NCBI GenBank assembly: GCA_001916005.1
Contig: MNRP01000016.1
Coordinates: 1 to 8,050, forward strand
Direction of reading: 5' to 3'
Length of the DNA stretch: 8,050 nt
Origin: Clostridium sp. 26_22
Lineage (GTDB): Bacteria > Bacillota > Clostridia > TANB77 > CAG-508
The position numbers and the translations under genes were made by a program. Positions 1-7,200 of the stretch are shown here, piece by piece. How positions within the stretch are numbered: the first letter of the stretch is position 1; every line of letters starts with the position of its first letter. Below the pieces are notes generated by a model. That model did not search any database and was not told where the DNA came from. It saw nothing but the letters and a program-made list of their open reading frames with translations.

Positions 1-191
1 CAACACCAGGAAATTTATTACCAGGAGGAACAAATGCAAAAGAAGATGATGAAGATTCAGTAAGAACAACAATAACACCACCAACAGGAACAGTAATAGC
101 CAAATGGTTATATGTAACAACAGCAGTAGCAGGATTAATCTTAGTAGGAGCAACAATAATCTTTATAAAGAAAAGAATATTGGTAAAATAA
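1..191 (+). CDS. C-terminal end of a sortase-type surface protein (5' truncated)
   Basis: The reading frame enters from the left edge (first full codon at base 3) and gives 62 residues before TAA. The visible part is an acidic, Gly/Asn stretch (residues 11-20, KEDDEDSV), then a Thr-rich segment with TPPTG at residues 25-29, a single hydrophobic helix (about W35-I55) and a basic tail, KKRILVK. This is the layout of a Gram-positive cell-wall sorting signal. TPPTG departs from LPXTG but resembles the xPxTG motifs known for some clostridial sortases such as those of Clostridioides difficile. The missing N-terminal part is probably a large modular adhesin-like protein, judging from the downstream gene, but nothing here proves that. 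Codons are almost all A-ending. If no sortase uses this motif, the tail could simply be a membrane anchor. Confidence 0.85.
   Translation, partial: TPGNLLPGGTNAKEDDEDSVRTTITPPTGTVIAKWLYVTTAVAGLILVGATIIFIKKRILVK
75..185 (+). other. Cell-wall sorting-like signal (TPPTG + TM helix + KKR tail)
   Basis: TPPTG is encoded at 75-89. About five residues later comes a hydrophobic run encoded at about 105-167, rich in V, A, L, I and G, followed by KKR and a short tail. The order motif, helix, positive charges is the established sorting-signal pattern. Use by a sortase is inferred, because no sortase gene lies in the window. Confidence 0.65.
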
Positions 192-201
192 GTAAATAAA
201 T

Positions 202-235
202 AAAAAGAAATCAGAAATTTTCTGATTTCTTTTTT
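202..235 (+). terminator. Rho-independent terminator after the first gene
   Basis: A 16-base arm (202-217) is followed by one base and its exact reverse complement (219-234). The realistic stem is AAGAAATCAGAA pairing with TTCTGATTTCTT around a short loop, and the right arm runs into a T tract. It starts 10 bases after the stop codon of the partial gene. Because the outer arms are A and T runs, the element is symmetrical and could also act on the minus strand, though no minus-strand gene needs it. Confidence 0.85.
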
Positions 236-324
236 ATTTATAAAAATGTAATAAATTTGAAATAAAGTACAAAAAGATTATATCCCTAAAGGTGTTGGAA
301 TTTGAACAAAATGAAATGATTTTT

Positions 325-353
325 TTGCATTGAAAAAAATAAGAAATTATGAT
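325..353 (+). promoter_or_regulatory. Predicted promoter for the thioredoxin-like gene
   Basis: TTGCAT (325-330) and TATGAT (348-353) are separated by exactly 17 bases, a good match to a housekeeping sigma-A promoter. Transcription would begin near 360, about 30 bases before the chosen start codon. This argues against the earlier ATG at 359, which would leave no leader. The rest of 236-324 is AT-rich and holds only a weaker possible promoter (TTGAAA at 257-262, 16-base spacer, TATATC). Confidence 0.6.
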
Positions 354-376
354 AAAATATGAAGGATAGAAAATGT

Positions 377-391
377 AGGAGAAAATATATG
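377..391 (+). promoter_or_regulatory. Ribosome binding site fixing the start at 389
   Basis: AGGAG (377-381) lies 7 bases upstream of ATG at 389. An in-frame ATG at 359 would add ten residues (MKDRKCRRKY) but has no Shine-Dalgarno sequence and would sit at the predicted transcription start. The 7-base spacing matches that of the next gene. Confidence 0.8.
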
Positions 392-1072
392 GAAAAAATA
401 AAAAAAATATTATTATTTAGTATTATAGTAATTGTTGTAGGAAGTATTATGGCAGTAATTATAATAGAAGCAGAGAAAAAAAACATGATAAATAAAGATG
501 AAAATCAAAATATAGTAACTGAGATAACAAATGTGAAACCAACTGAAGATTCTTTAAGATTTAAAAAAGAATATGAAGAAATAAATGGAACAATTAGAGA
601 AAAAGATGGAATGCTATATAATACAGTTTTTATAGACGAGAATAATCCAATAGTATATATTGGAATAGAAAAGCTAGTTGAAATTTTAGAGAATCAGGAT
701 AAAACAATTATATATATAAGTAGTCCAACATGTCCATATTGTAGAGCTACAATAAACACAATGTTGAATGCAGCAAAAAAATCAGGAATTAGTAAAATTT
801 ATTATTATGATATATCAGTTAATGAAAGTAATAAAGCGAATTATAAGGAATTACTAGAAAAAATAATTGAGAAAAAAATAGCTGATAAAACGAATGAAGG
901 AAGTATATCTTGGACATTACCACAGTTGTTAAATGTAAAAAATTCAAATATTATAGCCTCAACTAAAGGTACTGATTATGAATTTGAAAGTGGACAAACA
1001 AAATATAGTGAACTAACAGAAAAACAAAAAAATCATATGTATAAACATTATATTGATACTTTATCAAAATAG
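389..1072 (+). CDS. Membrane-anchored thioredoxin-fold protein with CPYC active site
   Basis: The protein has 227 residues. A short basic N-terminus (MEKIKK) is followed by one hydrophobic helix (about I7-I26) with no clear cleavage site, so it is probably an N-terminal anchor with the rest outside the membrane. Charged residues 27-55 form a spacer. The thioredoxin-like domain covers about 56-227: strand IIYIS (107-111), active site CPYC at 115-118 opening a helix, strand KIYYYDI (136-142), and a probable cis-proline at P178 in WTLPQL followed by strand NVKNSNII. CPYC is the classical glutaredoxin dithiol motif, but the N-terminal extension and anchor fit a family of extracytoplasmic thioredoxin-like proteins from uncultured Firmicutes, as I recall it. 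A likely role is thiol-disulfide exchange on exported proteins; direction and substrate are unknown. The giant gene downstream starts 94 bases later with no terminator between, so read-through is possible despite its own promoter. Confidence 0.88.
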   Translation: MEKIKKILLFSIIVIVVGSIMAVIIIEAEKKNMINKDENQNIVTEITNVKPTEDSLRFKKEYEEINGTIREKDGMLYNTVFIDENNPIVYIGIEKLVEILENQDKTIIYISSPTCPYCRATINTMLNAAKKSGISKIYYYDISVNESNKANYKELLEKIIEKKIADKTNEGSISWTLPQLLNVKNSNIIASTKGTDYEFESGQTKYSELTEKQKNHMYKHYIDTLSK

Positions 1073-1101
1073 GTAAAAGAGCTTTAAATATAGCAAAATT
1101 A

Positions 1102-1130
1102 TTGAAAATAATGTAAATATATGTTATAAT
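1102..1130 (+). promoter_or_regulatory. Near-consensus promoter for the giant surface-protein gene
   Basis: TTGAAA (1102-1107), a 17-base spacer and a perfect TATAAT (1125-1130) sit 35 bases before the start codon. This is the strongest promoter-like sequence in the window and suggests that the giant gene is transcribed at a substantial level on its own, besides any read-through from the thioredoxin-like gene. Confidence 0.8.
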
Positions 1131-1152
1131 TAAAATAGTGTTTAGGTAAAAA

Positions 1153-1168
1153 AGGAGGAAAATCTATG
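1153..1168 (+). promoter_or_regulatory. Strong ribosome binding site of the giant gene
   Basis: AAAGGAGG contains a full AGGAGG (1153-1158) 7 bases before ATG at 1166. It fixes this start, and the encoded protein opens at once with a signal peptide. Confidence 0.9.
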
Positions 1169-1246
1169 AGTAAAAAAATATGTAGTATTTTATTGATTAT
1201 TGTATTATTGTTAAATAGTTCGTTGTTAACAATAATTTCACAGGCA
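1166..1246 (+). other. Signal peptide of the giant protein
   Basis: Residues 1-27 show a short basic n-region (MSKKICS), a hydrophobic core of I, L and V, and a likely signal peptidase I site after S25-Q26-A27. The mature protein would start with an acidic, polar sequence, IESNENTQEK. Confidence 0.85.
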
Positions 1247-4200
1247 ATAGAAAGTAATGAAAATACACAAGAAAAAATAAGTATGGAATTGAGTAATACT
1301 CAATTAACAAACAAAGTACAAAATGAACTAACAATAACAGGGGTGTTAGAAAGAGATTCAGATGATGATCCTCTTTACGAGAATCCTGTTGTAACATTTG
1401 AATTTCCTAGTGAAATTGAGAAAGTAGTAATAAATGATATAAAATTACTATATGATTCAGAACTAAAATTAGGAGAATATACTGTAGGAGAAAATGAAGA
1501 TGGAAATAAGATTATAAAAATTCCATTTATAGGAAAACAAACAAAATATCAAAATGATGGAATTAGTAAAGGAACTAATATTATAATTTCAGCAAATGTT
1601 TTAGTCAAACAAGATGTAAGTACCAAAAACTCAAAAATAAAAATGACATGCACTGATGGAATGGATTTAAATAAAAAACAAATTTGTGAAAAAGAAATAA
1701 AAATCGTAAACCCATCTGAAATAACAGTACCATCAGTTTTAGCAGATAATAACATAAAAGGAACAACACAAAAAGTTAATGGTATGGAAATTAATACTAA
1801 AGCACTTTTAGGAAATTCAGAATTAAAACAAGGTGAAAATGTTTATTCTAATGAAATTATAAAATATGAAATAACGGTAACTAATACAACAGAAAATGAA
1901 ATTAATAATGTAAAGATATTAGGAAATATTCCAGAAGGAATGACATATGTTGACTATGATGAAGATGCATTTTCATTTTGGAATTTAACTTATACTATGT
2001 TAGAACCTAAAACACCAGATTCTAATGGAGTTTATTGGCAAGATGATACATATCAATATGTTACAGATGAAAGCTTAAAGGTAAAAGAAATTTTTGTTGG
2101 AACATTACAAAAAGCAGAAACCAAAACATATTCTTATGAAGTAAAAGTAAATGCTACATCTCAAATGAAAATAGATACTAATATAGATTTTTCAATAAAT
2201 GATAATATTATATATACATATAGAATTTCTAATCAAGCTAATTCATCAGATGTTGAAGTTAGAATGAGACAATATCAAAGTAGAACTGAAAAAAATGAAT
2301 TTTCATATGATGTTATAGTAAAGAACTTAACAGATAAAAATAAAGATGGAATTATTTCAATAGATATTCCTGATAATATTGAAATAACCAAAGTAGAGCC
2401 TCAAAGAGTATTTGGTGACGAGAAAGCAGAATATGAAATAAAGGATAATAAATTAATAATAAAGGCTAATGATATAGAAGCTAAATATTTTAAGGCATTT
2501 TCGATATATACAAAAGTAAATATTACTGAAGAAACTGTAAGTAATAAATATGCAATAGGAATAGATGCTACTTTCATAAGTTCAGATATAACATATAGAT
2601 CAAATCAATCTATAGCAACTGGTGGAATAGAAGCTGTAAAAATAACACAATCTTCAGAAACAAGTGGAGAAAAGATAAAAGAATTTAAAGAGATTACATA
2701 TACATATGAGATTGAAAATATTGGATATGTTATTAATGAATGGGGAGGATATTCTTCTATAATATTTGAAGATTATATTCCAAATGAATTGAAAATAGAA
2801 AGTGTAGAATATAACAATTTTGTTGTAAAAAAAGAAGGAAATTTTGCAAATACAAAATATACAATAACTAATGAAGATAAAAAATTGGGAAGTGTAGAAA
2901 TAGCAGAAGCAAATGGAAGAGATAATTCTAAATCAGCAAGACTAAAAATAAATTTAAACATAAAAAATAATGAAAAAATAACAATAAAAATAAAAACAAA
3001 AGTTAGAGCTTTTGACACAGATAAAAACAATATTGAAATTGAAAATTCAGCAATGGTATCTGGAAACGGATTAAAGACAAAACAATCAAATGTTATTCAA
3101 AATATTTTAGTACATCCAAAGACAACTAATATAATAACAGTAGATCCAGATGGAAATATTGTTGACGGTGGTGATACACCAACTCCAGCACCAACTCCTA
3201 GTGGTAATACAAAAACAAAATATTCTATATCAGGATTAGTTTGGATTGATGATAATGAAAATGGTCAAAGAGATAGTGACGAAAAAGTAAAAGATAATGT
3301 TGAGGTTTTATTATATGATATTACAAATAAAAAATTTGTAACAGATGAAAAAGGAAAAACTATAACTCAAAAAACAGATAAAGGTGGTAAATATTCTTTT
3401 ACAAATATTTATTCAGGACAATATTATGTAATATTCAAATATGATACAGATATATATAATATAACAGAATATCAAAAAGCAGATGTAGAAAATTCACAAA
3501 ATAATGATGCAATAGAAAAATATGCAAGAATATTTAATGAAACAAGAACAATAGGAATGACTAATACAATAAATTTAAATTCTTATAAAAATAATATAGA
3601 TTTAGGCTTAGTTGAAAAGAAAAACTTTGATTTGAAGATAGAACAATTTATTCAAAAAGTAACAGTAACAAATAAAAAAGGAACGAAAGAATATACATAT
3701 AATAATAAAAAAATTGCAAAGATTTCAATACATTCAAAACAATTTGTTGGATCTACTGTAGTTGTAGAATATAAAGTAAAAGTAACAAATAGTGGGGATA
3801 TAACTGGAAAAGTATATGAAATAGTAAATGAAATACCATCGAAAATGGATTTCCATTCAGAATTAAATAGTGGATGGACAAAGTCTATTAGTTACACTAT
3901 TAGTAATATAAGTTTTGCCAATACAGAAATTAAGCCAGGAGAAAGTGTAGAAGCAACAATTACATTAAGTAAAACATTGAATGATGAGGATCCAGGAAGA
4001 TATACAAATATATCAAAGATTTCAACATCAGAAAGTTCAAAACATACATCAGATTCTAATAAAGAAAACGACACAGATAAAACAGAATTAATAATAGAAG
4101 TTGCAACAGGTTTAGAGATAGCCTTCAAAGTAATAGGAGGTGTGATAATGGGATTATTATATATAGCATTAATGATATATTTAATAAAAAGATTTGTAAA

Positions 4201-7200
4201 TAAAAAAGGTCTATTTGTTATATTTATGATAATGATTACAGCAACTGTATGTTTATATACACCAAAAGAATATGCATATGATACAGATACTACTATTGCA
4301 GGATTGCAAGAAAGTTTTACAGAATCAGTCCAAAATGCATATACTGAAGCAATAGCAGGTGTAGAAAAAAATATTAGTGTAGTATTACTTGGATATGAGG
4401 GAAAAAGCGGAACTGGTACATTTTTTAAGGTGGAGGCAGATGGTTCTCTAACACCTATTCAAGGATGTGCTGATCCAGGAAGTCATTTTTATGTAGAAGA
4501 AGATTGTAAAATGGTAGAAGATCCAGAAACTGGTGAAAAACATGAAGAATGTCATGATAAAAGAGTCGAACACCCAAATGAAGTTAATCATGTATCATGT
4601 GAATATGACCACTCTTCAGAACCAACAGTATCATCTGGTGGAGCAAGTGTAAAAGGTGATGATGTTCCAGAGACAGGTCTAGATTTAAACTGGAATGCAG
4701 GTGATGGATTTAATCTTTCAATTGGTGGAGATATGCCAGGTTCATTTAGTCAAAAAGAAGCAAGTGGATTATGGGATGGAATTAGTTCAGCTGTAAGCAG
4801 AACCGATCCAGGAAGTACAAGTGATAGTGAGATAAAAAGTGCATTAGATAAATCAGGTTTTGGTGGAGATTTTTCAACATCAAGATCAACAGGTAGTGAT
4901 GGTATTTCAAGATTATCAGTTACATTAAGTAGAACAGTTTATGTAACAGTTACAGCAACACTAACATGGACAGATTATTATAAAGTCCAAGATCATTATG
5001 TATGTCCTAATTGTGGAAAATCAGGGTCATCAGGATGGCAAACAATGGCTATTGGTAATAGTACAACAGTAACACAAACATTTCCATTCACATTCCAAAC
5101 AACAATGACATTTGAACCAGAAGAATTACCAAAAACATTAATATTATTTAAAATAGATAAAGATACAAATGAAAATTTATATACAAACAATGATGATAAC
5201 ACATGTACATCAGAATTTAGATTCTTAGTAAAAGGTGATGGCTCTGAATGGGAAATAGGAGTAGGAGAATCATTAACAGGTTTACATGATGGAACATATG
5301 AAATATATGAAATTGGTTCAGCTTATGGATATGGAGTATGGGTAGATAATTATGATAAGAGTAAATATTATAAGAAAGTTGCAGAAGTAACATTATCTGG
5401 TAGTACAATATTTAATGTTGTAAATATAGAAAATAAAAAAGAATTCATAGATTTATCAGGATATGTTTGGGAAGATATGTTAAATGCTAAAGATAATACA
5501 CGAAATGATTTATATGATGAACCAGATGCAAGAGTTCCAGGAGTAAAAGTAATATTACATGATACAGTAAGAAACAAAGAATTAGTAACATGGACTAATG
5601 AAAATGGTGAATACCATTTTGGTTCAAGAAATAAAGATTTAACATATACTGATGATACATTAAGAATAGCAGATTTAGACAAATATTATATTGAGTTCGA
5701 ATATAATGGTGTAAAATATAGAAATGTAAAACTAAATTCAGATGTAAATGTAACAAATGCATCAAGAGCATCAGAAGAAGTAGCATCAGGAAAATCAGAT
5801 GAAAATTCAAGTGTAAGACAAAGATTTAATGAAAGATTTAGTACAATATCATCAGGAACTCAGATAGATAACAACGGAGAATCAACAGGAATTGTAATAG
5901 ATGCAAATGGAAATGTAAATTCAGATAAGATATCATATACAAAGAATGGAGACCATCAATCACAAATAAATTATGGTAAAAATATGACAGAAGCAAATGG
6001 AAATAAAGAAGCATATGGAGAAAATATTTATCATATAAAAGCAACAACATATAAGAACTTGAACTTAAGTGATTATTTAGATGGATATATTAAAAAGGAA
6101 AACACAACTATAGTACATGTCAATGAGATAAAAAATATAAATTTAGGATTATATTCAAGAGAGCAAGTAGATGTGGCAGTAGATAGTGATGTAGCAAGAT
6201 TTGTATTAAATGTAAATGGATATCAACATATATATAAATATGCAACATTAGTAAATCCAGATACTCGAGAAGAAATGGATGTAAAATTAAAAGCATTAAA
6301 AAACAAATATTATGAAAGACAACTACATGAATCAACAATATCATATAGTGCAACACCAGAAAGTGTAACACCAGAAGGAGTACCAAATTTATATGCAGAT
6401 ATAACATATAAGATATATCTACAAAATAAATCAAATTCATCAATAGCCGAAAAGGAATTAACAGCCAAAATAAAAGAATTAACATTAAATTATGATAGTG
6501 ATTTAAAAATAATATCATATGGATATGAAGGAGCAAATGCTAATACAGAAGTTTCAGAAAGTGCAATAACAGCAACAAAAAATGGAGCAGGAGCAGTACA
6601 ATTAAAAGAAGCAACAATAGATTTAGAGAAATTAGAAGACAGAAAAATATCAGCAGGAAAGAGAGAAGTACTAGAAGTAACATTTAGAACAGCTGCAAAT
6701 ACAATAGCCAAAATATTAAATAATCCTGATGGAATAAAATTTGACTTTATGGCAGAAATAAAAACATATTCAACATATTCAAATAATGAAGAAAACTCAT
6801 TTAATAGAGCAGATGGAATATATGCATATGCAAGTATAGATAAGAATTCAGCAGTAAGAAATGAAAATGTAAAAATAGACACAGACAATACATTTGTAAC
6901 AGATACATTTGAAAATGATACAACAATAGCCCCAACATTCAAATTATCAAAGGGAACACAAACAGAATTATCAGGAATAGTATATGAAGATAGTCCAAAA
7001 GAAAGTACACCAATAAAGATTGATGGAAACGATATATATGAAAGGGTTGGAGATGGAATATATAATAATGAAAATGTAATGGCAAATGTATTAGTAGAGA
7101 TATTAAGTGTACCAAAGAATGAAGAGGGACAATATGATTCAGATACAGCAAGAACAGGAGAAAATAGACAACAAGCATATGATGTAGCTAAACTATATCA

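Noticed and set aside
359..388. Alternative upstream ATG at 359 for the thioredoxin-like gene
   Set aside because: It has no Shine-Dalgarno sequence and sits at the predicted transcription start, whereas ATG 389 has AGGAG at 7 bases and begins a clean anchor sequence.
1101..1115. Inverted repeat ATTATT-GAA-AATAAT as a terminator or operator
   Set aside because: It is a short, purely A/T stem without a T tract, overlaps the promoter -35 box, and is expected by chance in sequence this AT-rich.
4196..4213. Programmed frameshift at the A6-GG run in the hairpin loop
   Set aside because: The zero frame is AAA AAA GGT and stays open across the whole gene, so no shift is needed. The A-AAA-AAG slippery arrangement would be in a frame that meets TAA just upstream.
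4253..4262. Lipoprotein lipobox around C1029
   Set aside because: The residue before the Cys is Val, not Gly, Ala or Ser, and the following LYTP is unlike a mature lipoprotein start.
4664..4678. VPETG at residues 1167-1171 as a sortase motif
   Set aside because: No hydrophobic helix or basic tail follows; the next residues are Gly/Asn/Ser-rich and clearly continue the extracellular region.
6490..6942. Long open frames on the minus strand within the giant gene (here 150 codons, with others between 5200 and 7700)
   Set aside because: They lie opposite a well-supported domain-containing frame, have no ribosome binding sites I could see, and encode low-complexity Leu/Ile/Phe/Ser/Tyr/His-rich peptides. 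They arise because A-ending codons on the plus strand rarely produce stops on the other strand.
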